Positions 18,030 to 28,088 of a stretch of 64,000 nucleotides of DNA are shown one piece after another. The notes under the pieces are model-generated. The model searched no databases. It was given only the letters and a program-made list of their open reading frames with translations, and had not been told where the DNA came from. Every line of letters begins with the position of its first letter. Position 1 is the stretch's first letter. The stretch is taken from positions 1 to 64,000 of the forward strand of contig CALXOW010000100.1 in NCBI GenBank assembly GCA_944390115.1, read 5' to 3'. Source of the DNA: an uncultured Anaerobiospirillum sp. Lineage in GTDB: Bacteria > Pseudomonadota > Gammaproteobacteria > Enterobacterales > Succinivibrionaceae. Made by a program: the position numbers and the translations under genes.

Positions 18030-18956
18030 TTAAGCGAAATTTACCGCGTTAAAGGAACTTGGTTGTGAATTATCGTTGTTTTGAGTTTTGAATAACGAGT
18101 GCTTTTCGTTTTTAGTGAGGTGGTAGATAACTGGATTGAAGTCGGCAACAAAGTCTTGAGCCATGAACTTGCTGTTACCATCATTAATGCCAAAAATCGG
18201 ACAGGATAGATCTCCTATCATCATTAAGTTCTTGGTTTCACCGAGGCATAATGTTTTCAGAAGCTTATATTGTAGTTGAGTTAAATATTGAGCTTCCAGT
18301 ACAATGACAAACTCGTAAGCCCCATTATAAATATATCGTAACCTTGAATTATTTTCTAATATCTTGATGTAAAGAGCAATAACGTCATCCTTGTCGATTG
18401 CATGACGATCTGCTAGTTGTTGTTGATATTTTTGATAAATTTGAGGAAATAACTCTATGTCGCGATAAGTGGACGGATCTAATTCATTGTTCTTACATAG
18501 TGATATAGCCTGAACCAATTTCTTCAGGAGAGTCTCTTTGTTTGGGCTTTGAGCGAAATGTTCTGCCAATTGTTCATCAGAGATAATGGCATCTCTCAGT
18601 ATTGTTAAGCGATCTTGTTCACTTTCACAGAGCCCAACATCTGAAGGCAATTCAGCTTCTTCAAAATAAATGTAAAGGAAATTCCAACAAAATGAGGTTA
18701 AGCTACGTACCTCATAACGATCGCGGCAATCAAGTCTTCTGAAAAAATTTGCTTGATACAATAGAGCTTCTAATTTACGTGCGGCAAAATTGCTGCCTGA
18801 TAACACCAGTGCTTTTGTCAGAGGTTTAGCTTCAAGTAAGTTTTGTAGACGTTCCATTAAGATCTTATTAAGATCCTGCTCTTTTAAGTTGGTGTCGATT
18901 AGAAAAGAGCCTTCTTGGAGCTGAGCGATGCGCTCTTGTTGCTGAACTAAATTCAT
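18030..18956 (-). CDS. UvrD-like protein lacking ATPase motifs and C-terminal half (GajB-like partner)
   Basis: The 308-aa protein follows the 1A/1B layout of UvrD-type SF1 helicases: N-terminal QQQERIAQLQEG, a central helical 1B-like part with the usual acidic gate (HAIDKDDVIALYIKIL, near 205), and QLQYKLLKTLCLG-TKNLMMIGD. The expected Walker A (GxGSGKT) is replaced by NLKEQDLNK, Walker B (DEYQD) by LEAQY, and motif III (GDxxQxIY) by GDLSCPIFG. The 2A/2B helicase half is missing. It should not hydrolyse ATP. It lies 78 bp downstream of an OLD-family nuclease, in the same order as gajA-gajB of Gabija phage defence, where GajB is a complete UvrD-like helicase. It may be a structural or sensing remnant, or decay of that gene. 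The region is AT-rich against its surroundings. Confidence 0.65.
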   Translation of the reverse strand: MNLVQQQERIAQLQEGSFLIDTNLKEQDLNKILMERLQNLLEAKPLTKALVLSGSNFAARKLEALLYQANFFRRLDCRDRYEVRSLTSFCWNFLYIYFEEAELPSDVGLCESEQDRLTILRDAIISDEQLAEHFAQSPNKETLLKKLVQAISLCKNNELDPSTYRDIELFPQIYQKYQQQLADRHAIDKDDVIALYIKILENNSRLRYIYNGAYEFVIVLEAQYLTQLQYKLLKTLCLGETKNLMMIGDLSCPIFGINDGNSKFMAQDFVADFNPVIYHLTKNEKHSLFKTQNNDNSQPSSFNAVNFA

Positions 18957-19034
18957 AAATAAGCTCCCATTGTAATGTAATATTGCTAAATAGTTTTAGC
19001 AAATCAATTATTTTCTGCGAAGTTAAACATCAAT

Positions 19035-20954
19035 TTAACTTGAAGTAATTTGGAGTTCTGAAGTATTGTTGTTGATATTGGTCGGTGATAATGTTTTTGT
19101 GATGTTGGTAAATAAATTATTGATTTTTGGCGGAATTCTTTTTCTTTTATCTGCCATGGCTACAATAGCATCCGCAATTGGTTCTGCTAGACGTGCTTTG
19201 TTTTTTAAGCAAAAATCAAGTAATGCTCTTTTATATCCATTATTACCACTATAATCGTAGTAAACATCGGTATAAATTGCTTGATGGCATGTCGGGCAAA
19301 TGTCACTTGTTTTGACACGCTTTTTGAATTGTTTTTGCTGTGCTTCTTTATAACCAAGAATAAAATCTTCGTTTGGATTGTTCTTGTAGTTGGTGTTATT
19401 AAGTTCAAGCAGATTAATAGCCTCAACCATTTGCGGCATGTACCCGTCACTGAGCAACGCTTCCTCATAGCAGTTGCCGTCTGAAAGGAAAACGGTTCGT
19501 AGTTCACGCTCTTGGTATTCTGCACCAAATACTTCAGAAACAGCCTTGTTTACAGATTTTATAGTGCTAGGTTCACCATCACTAAAGATAAACCAGTTGA
19601 GACCAAATGTTTTAGCCAGTTTTAGGAATGCGCGATATTTTACGCCACCGACATCAACGAAAAGAATCTCTGATGCAAAATCTCCAAAAGCTTCACGACA
19701 AAAGATTGGAAGCGCATTTGATTCAGTTATGCCTTCACAAAATACTATTACTTTTGTAAATAGGAGTTCGCCACGTGTTTTGATTACTTCACGCTTGATA
19801 CGACTCAGTTCCTCAGATGTAAATTCATTTTGATCTAAGCGGTGAATTTCTGAGTGCCCGTTTGCGAGACTAATATGAATAACATCAGACAGATCTGCTT
19901 GTTGTAAAAAATATGGAGAGTGAGTGGTGACAATAGTTTGGGCATTAAGTTGATTAATAAAATTGAAAATTCTACGATGCCCAGCTGGTTCTGTATGTGA
20001 TTCGGGCTCTTCTAATAGAGCTAAAAATAGTGCATCGAATCCAGCATTTGTTATGTGTTCATAAACTTGATGTAAATAAGCACTTAATACCAAAAAGATG
20101 CCGAAGGTTTGAGTGCCGAGTCCATGTTGATCCAGAGATAGACTTGGACCTGCACCATTTTTAAAAATAAATTGTAATGTATTGATTGCTTTGTTTAATG
20201 TGGTGGGAATTACATTTACTTCAATACTGCTACCTTTGGAACCTAATGTATGTGCAATAGGTTCCATACTTGCTTGAATTTTTTGCAGTGATGGTGCTGC
20301 TTGTATGATTGCTTGATTGATGTTAGATAGTAGTATTGCAAGTGCATATCTAGTATCTGGTTCAATCTCCATAAAATTGAAGGCGCGTGATAATAATGAA
20401 TTACTGTCATTAATTAATGACATGTAGTCTCGTTCAGTGCCAATATGGAAGATATTGAAAAGATTTTTAAAGCTAGAATTAATAGGTATTGGTGATAAAA
20501 CATTTGCAGAATCAATTGAATCACCCCATGTTCTTAAAAGAAAGTGTTCAGCTGATCCTTTATTGCTAAAACTATCGTATTTAACTTCGGTTCTTATACT
20601 AAATTCAATATTGCTGCTGCTTTGGGAAGTAAAGGTTCTTAAGTTAGGAATGGCTCTGGTTAAAAGTATTTCAATTTGACTTAATGCTTTCGGAGTTTGA
20701 TTGTCTAAAATTAATTCAAATTTAATATCAATAATGGCTGATTTTGTTTGATCAAGTATTTCGCCTTCGGCGACATAAATGTCATTTAACGAAATAGAGT
20801 CATCACATGCAGCTGTGCCAATTCTGATAATGCGAATTAAATTGCTTTTGCCCGCATCATTTGGACCAATGATAGTGGTGTTTCGTCCTAGCTTTACATG
20901 CAAGTAAGGATAGGAAAGCGCGTTTTTAGCTCTTACCTCTAAGATATAAAGCAT
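19035..20954 (-). CDS. OLD-family ATP-dependent endonuclease (AAA/ABC ATPase plus TOPRIM), GajA-like
   Basis: The 639-aa protein has an N-terminal ABC-type ATPase with Walker A GPNDAGKSN (residues 30-38). A late SLDQHGLGTQTF signature-like stretch, Walker B LLEEPESH, and the switch histidine in TIVTTHSPYF follow. The C-terminal TOPRIM domain shows VIVFCEGITESNALPI (Glu near 407), ILFVDVGG and WFIFSDGEP (acidic pair near 460). A CPTCHQA knuckle lies near residue 565. This is the OLD/GajA arrangement: an ATP-regulated DNA nickase/endonuclease used in anti-phage systems (Gabija, and related OLD systems). It comes first in a two-gene unit with a degenerate UvrD-like gene. Codon use is strongly AT-biased, unlike the genes on both sides, which points to horizontal acquisition. 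Confidence 0.85.
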   Translation of the reverse strand: MLYILEVRAKNALSYPYLHVKLGRNTTIIGPNDAGKSNLIRIIRIGTAACDDSISLNDIYVAEGEILDQTKSAIIDIKFELILDNQTPKALSQIEILLTRAIPNLRTFTSQSSSNIEFSIRTEVKYDSFSNKGSAEHFLLRTWGDSIDSANVLSPIPINSSFKNLFNIFHIGTERDYMSLINDSNSLLSRAFNFMEIEPDTRYALAILLSNINQAIIQAAPSLQKIQASMEPIAHTLGSKGSSIEVNVIPTTLNKAINTLQFIFKNGAGPSLSLDQHGLGTQTFGIFLVLSAYLHQVYEHITNAGFDALFLALLEEPESHTEPAGHRRIFNFINQLNAQTIVTTHSPYFLQQADLSDVIHISLANGHSEIHRLDQNEFTSEELSRIKREVIKTRGELLFTKVIVFCEGITESNALPIFCREAFGDFASEILFVDVGGVKYRAFLKLAKTFGLNWFIFSDGEPSTIKSVNKAVSEVFGAEYQERELRTVFLSDGNCYEEALLSDGYMPQMVEAINLLELNNTNYKNNPNEDFILGYKEAQQKQFKKRVKTSDICPTCHQAIYTDVYYDYSGNNGYKRALLDFCLKNKARLAEPIADAIVAMADKRKRIPPKINNLFTNITKTLSPTNINNNTSELQITSS

Positions 20955-21508
20955 AGGCTCCTCTGTAATAAGCGATGCGGTAGTGATATTGAAATATTGA
21001 TGTACCGAAGATGGTTGGAAGTGTTTTCTTAGGTGGCACTCAATATTGGCTTATCAGTGGAGTGTAGGTCTAAAGCCCTAAATGATGATTAACCACTGGC
21101 AATAGCGAGAATTTGCCTAAAATTCGTCTAGTTCAGTAACTAAAGTTTACCTTTTCTAATTTATCACGTTATTGGGGAGGTGGGGTAGGGCGGGTTGAAC
21201 TTTATGCCGGGCATCAAGTTTTTTTTGGGTGGCGGGCAATAAAAAAGCGCAGCTGCGCTGCGCTTTTTGAAGGATTTTTTGGTATGTCGCCTTAAGGGCG
21301 AGCCCTTAAGGAACAGCACCTTGGCGTTTTGGCTCAACCAAGAGTGCTGGTGCCACCACCCGTGAGGGCTTGCCGCTAAGCCTGCTTGCCGATAGGCTCG
21401 GGGCTGGTGGCCGACAGCACCCGCCGCGCCTGAAGGCTGCGACAGATACCGTCTATTTTAATGATCACTGAGCGTTTTGTTAATTCACTCAGATCTCATT
21501 TGGGGTCT
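20955..21508. other. Intergenic between the OLD gene and acrB
   Basis: No gene is supported. It holds the bidirectional terminator at 21240-21268 and the AT-rich upstream region of the OLD unit (20955-21180). Bases 21290-21460 are GC-rich, with short inverted stretches but no open frame worth calling. Confidence 0.6.
21240..21268. terminator. Bidirectional rho-independent terminator
   Basis: AAAAAGCGCAG, loop CTGCG, CTGCGCTTTTT: an 11-bp perfect stem with A and T tracts on either side, about 240 bp downstream of acrB. Confidence 0.85.
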
Positions 21509-24500
21509 TTAGTTGGCTGGAGGCGTCTTGCGCGCAGCTTCCTCTAAGGCACGCTGCTGGCGCGCTAAGATGCGGGCTTCCTCGGCTTCAGCCATCTTCT
21601 TCTTTTGATCAGCTGGGATGTACTTGGTGAAGTATCTCATAACCAAGACGAAGAAGACTGGAACGAAGAAGATCGCCAGAACCGTCGCCGAAATCATACC
21701 GCCGATAACGCAGATACCGATTTCGTTACGACCGGCAGCACCAGCGCCCGAGGACATAGCCAGTGGCAGCACACCTAAGATGAACGCGGCCGAGGTCATG
21801 ATGATAGGACGCAGACGAATACGTGCCGCTTCCGTGACCGCATCGGTCAGACGCGAACCCTTGTCGTACAGCTCCTTGGCGAACTCTACGATCAAGATCG
21901 CGTTCTTGGCCGAAAGTCCCACTGTTGTGAGCAGACCTACCTGGAAGTACACGTCGTTACTCAAGACGGTCTGTACTGGTACGTACTGGGTGAGGAGCGC
22001 TGCTAAGACCGCACCGATAATGCCCAGTGGCACCACCAGCATAACCGCAAATGGAATCGACCACGACTCGTACAGGGCTGCCAGCGATAAGAACACGATT
22101 AAGAGCGATACCGAGTAGAGCAGTGGGGCTTGGGTACCAGACAGACGCTCTTGGAAGGAAACGCCAGTCCAGGAAATACCAAAGCCTGGAGGTAAGACTT
22201 CAGCTGCAATACGCTCCATCTCTAACATCGCTTCACCAGTGGAGACACCTGGGGCAGGTGCGCCTTGGATGTTCATCGCACCAACACCGTTGAAGCGCTC
22301 CAGACGTGGCGAACCGTAATCCCACGAGGTGGTGATGAAGGCCGAGCACGGTACCATCTGACCTGAGGCATTGCGGACGTACCACTTGTTGAGGTCAAGC
22401 TCGGTCATACGAGCTTCGGCTTCAGCTTGGACGAAAACCTTCTTAACGCGGCTGCGCTCCATGAAGTTATCGACGTAAGCCGAACCCCAAGCGACCGACA
22501 AGGTGGTGTTAATGTCAGAAACATTAAGACCTAAGGCCAAGGCCTTTTCGTAGTCGATCGAGAGCTTGAACTGTGGCTGGTCGTCTTGACCGTTCGCACG
22601 TACCTGCATCAACAGTGGAGACTGCTGGGCGGCGTACAGATAGTCTTGACGGACCTTGGTTAAGGCTGCGTGGCCGGCGCCACCATTGTCTTGCAAGTAC
22701 AGATCGAAGCCCGAGGCGATACCTAACTCAGGAATAGCTGGCAGGTTGAAGGCGAAGGCTAAACCATCGCGGATGCCTAACAGTGGCATGTAAGCGCGGT
22801 TAACAATCGCATCAGCATGCTGATCGGAGCGCTGACGCAGCGACCAATCCTTGAGCTTTAAGAAGGCCATACCTGCGTTTTGACCGGCACCAGAGAAGGC
22901 GAAGCCAGTGATCGCCATGACCGATTCGATATTCTCACTTTCATTAGTGAAGAAATAATCGGATACCTTGGTGACAGCAGCTGTGGTCTTCTCTACAGTC
23001 GAACCTGAAGGCAGATTGACCATCGCCATGAGCACACCTTGGTCTTCGTTTGGTAAGAAGGCCGAAGGAATGCGCACGAAGCAGAAGCCTAAAGCGATAC
23101 AGATGACGATATAGGCGACGATTTGGCGCTTTAACTGGTGTACGACCTTACCCACGTGCTTTTGATAGCCATGGGAGAAGCTTTCAAAGCCACGGTTGAA
23201 CAGTTCAAAGAACTTGTTCAGTGGAGTCATAAGCTTATCCCAGAAACCAAATAAGGCTGCTAACAGCTTATTCTTTGGTTTGGCCTGACGCTGCTCCAGC
23301 GATTGGAGCATAGTGGCGCACAAGGCTGGGGTTAAGATCAACGCAACCAAGACCGAGAGCACCATCGCCGAAACGATAGTGATCGAGAATTGGCGGTAAA
23401 TAACACCAGTCGAACCACCGAAGAAGGCCATTGGGATGAATACCGCCGAAAGTACCAGCGCAATACCGATTAAGGCACCGGTAATCTGGTCCATCGACTT
23501 GATCGTGGCGTGACGTGGCGGCAGCTGCTCCTCTTCCATAATACGCTCGACGTTTTCGACCACCACGATCGCGTCGTCAACTAACAGACCGATCGCGAGC
23601 ACGAGGCCGAACATTGTCAGGGTATTAATCGAGAAGCCCAAGACCGACATAATGGCAAAGGTACCCAAAAGCACAACTGGCACCGTGATCGAAGGGATCA
23701 AGGTAGCGCGGAAGTTCTGCAAGAAGAGGTACATAATCAAAACTACCAGGACGATAGCTTCGATTAAGGTGTGGAACACCTCGTTAATGGAAACCTTAAT
23801 GAAGTCAGTGGTGTCGTATGGGTAGGACAGCGTAATCCACTCAGGGAAGTACTGCTCTAAGTTGCTCATCAGAGCCTTAACACGCTCAGCGGTATCCAGG
23901 GCGTTAGCACCAGCTGCTAAGCGAATGGCCAGACCTGACGACGGGAGGCCGTTTTCGGTCGCGGTGATCTGATAGCTTTCAGAACCCAGCTCCAAGCGGG
24001 CGACGTCAGCTAAGCGCACCTTAGTACCGTCGGTGTTCACGCGCAGGAGAATGTTTTCAAATTGCTCGACATTCTCTAAGCGCTTTTGACCGGTGATGGT
24101 GTAGGCGTATTGCTGACCTTCAACCGCAGGGGTACCACCTAAGGAACCGTAGGTAACCTGAGCGTTTTGAGCTGTGATCGCAGCGGTTACCTCAGCCACT
24201 GAAATGGCGTAGTTGGTGAGCTTTTCTGGGTCTAACCAAATACGCATTGCGTACTCAGCACCGAACACCATCAAGTCACCGACACCGGAAACACGAGCTA
24301 ATGGCTCATTGATGTTAGCGTAGATATAGTCGGACAAGTCAGTGTTGGTGTGCAGGCCGTCATTGGCGACTAAGCCTACAACCATTAAGAACGCGTCAGT
24401 CGACTTGGAGACGTTAACACCGTTTTGCTGTACTACGGTTGGTAACTGGGACTGCGTTTGTTGCAGCTTGTTTTGGACCTGAACCTGAGCAATATCAGCA

Positions 24501-24796
24501 TTGGTACCTGGCTCGAAGGTAATAGTGATCGAGGAGTTACCGTAGGAGTCCGAGTTGGCTGACATATACATGTAGCCATCCAGACCTGTCATATTTTGCT
24601 CAATGATCTGGGTCACGGAGCGCTCTACCGTCGATGCATCAGCACCTGGGTAGGAAGCACGAATCGATACGGCAGGCGGTGCGATCGTCGGGTACTGCGA
24701 CACAGGCAAGGTAAAGACGGAGACCAAGCCTGCCAGCATGATGACAATCGCGATAACCCACGCAAAGATCGGGCGATTGATAAAGAAGCGTGACAT
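21509..24796 (-). CDS. acrB: RND multidrug efflux pump, inner-membrane transporter AcrB-type
   Basis: The 1095-aa HAE1-family transporter (E. coli AcrB 1049) exports drugs, dyes and bile-like compounds by proton antiport in a tripartite pump. The N-terminus [23 protein letters not shown] is the first membrane helix. The proton-relay acidic pair in [13 protein letters not shown] lies at about residues 407-408. The relay lysine in [11 protein letters not shown] is present, and two large periplasmic loops follow TM1 and TM7. The C-terminal ~45 residues are an added charged tail ([22 protein letters not shown]). It lies downstream of acrA in one operon; no outer-membrane TolC gene is in the window. 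Divergent TetR genes and an operator (26542-26575) indicate AcrR-like control. Confidence 0.95.
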   Translation of the reverse strand: MSRFFINRPIFAWVIAIVIMLAGLVSVFTLPVSQYPTIAPPAVSIRASYPGADASTVERSVTQIIEQNMTGLDGYMYMSANSDSYGNSSITITFEPGTNADIAQVQVQNKLQQTQSQLPTVVQQNGVNVSKSTDAFLMVVGLVANDGLHTNTDLSDYIYANINEPLARVSGVGDLMVFGAEYAMRIWLDPEKLTNYAISVAEVTAAITAQNAQVTYGSLGGTPAVEGQQYAYTITGQKRLENVEQFENILLRVNTDGTKVRLADVARLELGSESYQITATENGLPSSGLAIRLAAGANALDTAERVKALMSNLEQYFPEWITLSYPYDTTDFIKVSINEVFHTLIEAIVLVVLIMYLFLQNFRATLIPSITVPVVLLGTFAIMSVLGFSINTLTMFGLVLAIGLLVDDAIVVVENVERIMEEEQLPPRHATIKSMDQITGALIGIALVLSAVFIPMAFFGGSTGVIYRQFSITIVSAMVLSVLVALILTPALCATMLQSLEQRQAKPKNKLLAALFGFWDKLMTPLNKFFELFNRGFESFSHGYQKHVGKVVHQLKRQIVAYIVICIALGFCFVRIPSAFLPNEDQGVLMAMVNLPSGSTVEKTTAAVTKVSDYFFTNESENIESVMAITGFAFSGAGQNAGMAFLKLKDWSLRQRSDQHADAIVNRAYMPLLGIRDGLAFAFNLPAIPELGIASGFDLYLQDNGGAGHAALTKVRQDYLYAAQQSPLLMQVRANGQDDQPQFKLSIDYEKALALGLNVSDINTTLSVAWGSAYVDNFMERSRVKKVFVQAEAEARMTELDLNKWYVRNASGQMVPCSAFITTSWDYGSPRLERFNGVGAMNIQGAPAPGVSTGEAMLEMERIAAEVLPPGFGISWTGVSFQERLSGTQAPLLYSVSLLIVFLSLAALYESWSIPFAVMLVVPLGIIGAVLAALLTQYVPVQTVLSNDVYFQVGLLTTVGLSAKNAILIVEFAKELYDKGSRLTDAVTEAARIRLRPIIMTSAAFILGVLPLAMSSGAGAAGRNEIGICVIGGMISATVLAIFFVPVFFVLVMRYFTKYIPADQKKKMAEAEEARILARQQRALEEAARKTPPAN

Positions 24797-24859
24797 AAAT
24801 TACTCATCCCCATGTGGGGCTTTTCATTGGTGAAGTAAGGAGCTTTCCTCAGCGCACAT

Positions 24860-24975
24860 CCACTGGCGTGAGCGCAGCTGGAGTGGCTTAGGCGAGCTTG
24901 CGCGGACTTAAGCGAGCTTACGCAGACTTAAGCGCCTTACGGGCTTAAGTGAGCGGATTTAAGCGTGCTCTTGCT
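24860..24975. repeat. Degenerate short direct repeats in the acrA-acrB gap
   Basis: The 178-bp gap holds about five imperfect units of 17-20 bp based on ACTTAAGCGAGCTTACGC. No palindrome of operator quality is seen. It lies within the presumed acrAB transcript, so it may affect mRNA folding. Confidence 0.4.
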
Positions 24976-26174
24976 TAAGCGCCAGTGGCGGCATCAACTT
25001 GCGTGTCAGCGCCACCCTCTTGAGCTGGAGCATCCTTAACTTCAGTGACCTGGGCACCAGAACGAATCTTTTGCAGGTTGGACGAAACAACGCGATCACC
25101 GACCTTCAGACCCTTGGTGACTACATAGTACTCACCGTACTCAGTGCCGATTTCGATAATGGTACGTTGGGCTAAATTGTTTTCGTCGATCGTGTAAACG
25201 TAGCTTAAGCCACCTGCTTCACGAATGACCGAGGACTGGTGTACCACGAGAGCATTAGGAATGACACCTTCGTGCAGGTCACCACGTAAAAACATACCTG
25301 GAAGTAAGGTCTGCTCAGGATTTGGCACAATTGCACGTAAGCTGACCATGCCGGTGGTCTCATCAACCGTGACATCCGAGAACTCTAATAAGCCTTGGTG
25401 TTGGTACTTTTGGCCATTGGAGAAATAGACGTCAACTGGAGCCTTGCCATCATTGGTCTTAAAGTTACCCGTGGCAATAGCCTGGCGCAATGCTAAGTGG
25501 TCTTCAACCGTTTGGCCTAAGTCCACGTACATTGGATCAAGCTGTTGAATCGTGGTCAAAGGCTCAGCCTGAGAGGCGTTAACTAACGCACCTTCGGTGA
25601 CATTGGACTTGGAAATGCGGCCGGAAATTGGGGCGTAAACCTTGGTGTAGGCCAGGTTGATGTTCGCAGTCTCAAGGGTAGCTTCAGCGGCCTTAACAGC
25701 AGCGTCTGCTTGCAGATAAGCAGCTTGGGCGTCGTCGTAATCTTGCTTACTTACTGCCTTATTGGAGAGCAGTTGGCGATAACGATCGGCACGCAGCTTG
25801 GTGGCGTAGAGGTTAGCCTGGGCACTTTTTAAGTTCGCCTCAGCGCTGCTAACCTGAGCTTGGTATAAAGCTGGGTCAATCTGATAGAGCTGCTCGCCTT
25901 GCTTGACGGTCGAGCCTTCTACGAATAAGCGTTGTTGAATAATGCCCGAAACTTGCGGACGTACTTCGGCCACACGAGTGGAGCTAACGCGGCCGGTTAA
26001 GTGCGACACAATAGGCACTTCCATCGTTTGAACTACCGCGACATCGACCGGAGTAGCGTGCGCTTGCGGGGCTTGAGCTTCCTGACCGCAGCCTGAAAGG
26101 AGCACGGCAGCAGCTAACGCGCTGATGGCAACGCTCGGTAGCACATGCTTGTGGTGAATGTGAGACAGGAACAT
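24975..26174 (-). CDS. acrA: RND efflux periplasmic adaptor, AcrA-type lipoprotein
   Basis: This 399-aa membrane-fusion protein links AcrB to an outer-membrane channel. It starts with a lipoprotein signal (LAAAVLLSGCGQE; lipidated Cys near residue 28). The biotinyl-lipoyl halves VRPQVSGIIQQRLFVEGSTVKQGEQLYQID and VYAPISGRISKSNVTEGALV flank a coiled-coil hairpin (ANLKSAQANLYATKLRADRYRQ...), followed by beta-barrel and membrane-proximal domains. ATG 26174 (MFLSHIHHK) is chosen because it starts the signal peptide and has AAGGA upstream; the longer in-frame start at 26321 would bury the signal. It is the first gene of the acrAB operon. Confidence 0.93.
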   Translation of the reverse strand: MFLSHIHHKHVLPSVAISALAAAVLLSGCGQEAQAPQAHATPVDVAVVQTMEVPIVSHLTGRVSSTRVAEVRPQVSGIIQQRLFVEGSTVKQGEQLYQIDPALYQAQVSSAEANLKSAQANLYATKLRADRYRQLLSNKAVSKQDYDDAQAAYLQADAAVKAAEATLETANINLAYTKVYAPISGRISKSNVTEGALVNASQAEPLTTIQQLDPMYVDLGQTVEDHLALRQAIATGNFKTNDGKAPVDVYFSNGQKYQHQGLLEFSDVTVDETTGMVSLRAIVPNPEQTLLPGMFLRGDLHEGVIPNALVVHQSSVIREAGGLSYVYTIDENNLAQRTIIEIGTEYGEYYVVTKGLKVGDRVVSSNLQKIRSGAQVTEVKDAPAQEGGADTQVDAATGA

Positions 26175-26493
26175 ACCTGATAATCCTTGTGCGAAAAAGA
26201 AAATAGTGCGCGCTAACCACAGATAGCTCTTGGTTAGTGCCGCCCTAATTGCTTTATGTGAACCTAATGGTCCGTGCCCCTTCTGCCAAAAAGAAGGAGT
26301 CGATCCTTGAGTGTTCCTCAAGGTGGCGCCAATAGGGGGCTATAACATAGCAATACTTTGCCGTAACGCCTAATCAAAAGCGGACAAGATGTTAGTAAAG
26401 GGACGAAGATCCCTCCTCTTGGCTCAAAATAGAGCAGCTGGGAGCGCTTCACTTAGGTCGATTAAGCTCATATGCTCCACTTTTGCTAGCCGT

Positions 26494-26516
26494 TAAACAT
26501 ACAGCTTGCATGTTTA
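26494..26516. promoter_or_regulatory. Secondary operator-like palindrome (TAAACAT-N9-ATGTTTA)
   Basis: Perfect 7-bp arms, 26 bp from the stronger palindrome and sharing its ACATACA/TGCATGT core. It is a probable second site for the same TetR-family repressor. Confidence 0.5.
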
Positions 26517-26541
26517 GCGCTTGGGCACTATTATAACCATG

Positions 26542-26575
26542 TTTACAACATACAGCCGTGTATGTATGTTGTAAA
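26542..26575. promoter_or_regulatory. TetR/AcrR-type operator
   Basis: TTTACAACATACA and TGTATGTTGTAAA are perfect 13-bp inverted arms separated by 8 bp. The ACATACA core resembles the known AcrR operator of E. coli (TACATACA...TGTATGTA). It lies just upstream of a minus-strand TATAAT (26530-26535), so binding would block the acrAB promoter. Confidence 0.8.
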
Positions 26576-26721
26576 ATTTTTGTGATGTAGGTCGCATTAC
26601 TGCTTGTTTTATCTTGCAATTTGTGTCCCGCTTGCGCTCCGTTGAGCGCATGCTCAATTGACCTATCACGTGCAGTTTTGACCCGCTGAGCGGGGACATC
26701 GGGTGTGGTTAAGGAGCCACC

Positions 26722-27351
26722 ATGTCAAAGAAGACTTATGAGGAAGCGCAAAAAACCAAGCAAAGCATCTTAGCGGCGGCCAATCAGGTGTTTACCACCA
26801 AGGGTTATGCCAAGGCATCACTGTCCGACATTGCGCGCGTGGCGCAAGTGACCCGTGGTGCTATTTATTGGCACTTTGAAAATAAGGGCGAGCTCTTGGC
26901 GGCAGTGCTTGAGGATCATTTTGAACGCCTCAATTTATTACCGACTTTGCGCGCCGCAGTAGCGGAAAATCAGCGCGATCCTTTAGGGATGATTCACAAG
27001 TGGGCTATGCTCCACTTTCAAGCTGATACTGAGAACTTCATCGTCTCGCCTTTAGCCGGTATCTTCTCGCAGGTGATGGCCACTGAGGCGACGCATGAGG
27101 CTCAAGAGCGCCTAATCGAATTGATTGAAAGCGAACGCCAGATGATCCGGGATGCCTTTAAACGCGCCATTGCCTTAGGGCAGCTTTCCTCAAAGGTTGA
27201 CCCGGAGCTGGTTGCTTCCTATGTCCATGGCACGATCGTGGGCTTGATCATATCGCTGCGCGATGGTTTGCACCTGGTGCCCTACCAAAGCAATAAGATG
27301 ATTATCGAGACTATGTTTCGTCACCTCAACGACCTGCAATTGTCGGCCTAA
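26722..27351 (+). CDS. acrR: TetR-family repressor, AcrR-like
   Basis: The 209-aa protein has the N-terminal TetR helix-turn-helix: KQSILAAANQVFTTKGYAKA, LSDIARVAQVTRGAIYWHFENKGEL (residues ~13-58). This is nearly the AcrR signature (VTRGAIYWHFKNKSDLF). The C-terminal ligand-binding part (residues 75-205) is helical and less conserved. It is divergent from acrAB with a 13-bp-arm operator between them, so it most likely represses acrAB and itself until a pump substrate binds. The ATG follows AAGGAG. A second TetR gene follows 17 bp later. Confidence 0.88.
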   Translation: MSKKTYEEAQKTKQSILAAANQVFTTKGYAKASLSDIARVAQVTRGAIYWHFENKGELLAAVLEDHFERLNLLPTLRAAVAENQRDPLGMIHKWAMLHFQADTENFIVSPLAGIFSQVMATEATHEAQERLIELIESERQMIRDAFKRAIALGQLSSKVDPELVASYVHGTIVGLIISLRDGLHLVPYQSNKMIIETMFRHLNDLQLSA

Positions 27352-27368
27352 GTTGGAGGCGCTTCACT

Positions 27369-28013
27369 TTGAGACAGGCCAAGTCTAAACGAACGCACGA
27401 AGATGCGCTGCTCACCAAGCAACGCATTTTGGATGCTGCCAATAAGATCTTTATCGCCAAAGGTTTTGAAAAAGCTTCGCTCTCGGACATTGCGCGTGAA
27501 GCGCAAGTGACCCGTGGGGCGATCTATTGGCATTTTGAAAATAAGAGCGATATCTTCGTTGAGCTCTTAGAGGCCCAAGCTAAAAGCACTAATCTGCGTA
27601 CCACGCTTTATGCGGCGGCTAATCCCGATAGCCCTGATCCCTTGGGTCTATTACGCAAGTGGATGGGGCTGATGTTTGATGATTCATCTGAGATGATCGT
27701 GAATCCAGCCATTGTTAATATCTGTGTCACGATTATGGCCGCAGATAAAGAGGATGAGGCGCGTCAGCGTTTTATCGAGTTTATGAAGGTGCGCAATATG
27801 TCCTTAGAGGCTGCCCTCCATAATGCTGTGGCGCGCCATCAGCTGCCCTCTGATCTTGATATCAAGATCGCCGCCACCTATTTAAAGGCGATCATCGACG
27901 GCCAATTCTCGCTGGCGTACAAGCTGGACAATCACTTCAACCGTGCCCACTACCTCAAGATGGTCGATGTGGCCTTTGCGCACTTAGGGGAGCTGCGCAA
28001 GCAGCCCGCTTAA
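27369..28013 (+). CDS. Second TetR-family repressor, paralogue of the AcrR-like protein
   Basis: The 214-aa protein has the same helix-turn-helix (KQRILDAANKIF, ASLSDIAREAQVTRGAIYWH, residues ~17-60), nearly identical to the upstream protein in the DNA-reading helices. The ligand domain is clearly different. The two probably recognise the same operator but answer to different ligands (inference). It starts at TTG 27369, 10 nt after GGAGG, and is co-transcribed with the first gene. Tandem duplication followed by divergence of the sensor half is the simplest history. Confidence 0.85.
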   Translation: MRQAKSKRTHEDALLTKQRILDAANKIFIAKGFEKASLSDIAREAQVTRGAIYWHFENKSDIFVELLEAQAKSTNLRTTLYAAANPDSPDPLGLLRKWMGLMFDDSSEMIVNPAIVNICVTIMAADKEDEARQRFIEFMKVRNMSLEAALHNAVARHQLPSDLDIKIAATYLKAIIDGQFSLAYKLDNHFNRAHYLKMVDVAFAHLGELRKQPA

Positions 28014-28088
28014 GGCGGGCTGTTGATGCAGTAAGCTGCGGGAGTGCTGCCTACAGGTTTTAGCTGCCCGCAGGCTTAAGCCTGGGGC

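Larger units (their letters stand above)
26175..26721. other. Divergent regulatory region between acrAB and the TetR genes
   Basis: No gene is supported. It holds two TetR-type palindromes (26494-26516 and 26542-26575) and a TATAAT on the minus strand at 26530-26535 next to the better palindrome. The rest is the acrA leader. Confidence 0.65.

Noticed and set aside
18030-18956. Complete GajB helicase
   Set aside because: Length and all three ATPase motifs are wrong, so it is described as a degenerate UvrD-like protein.
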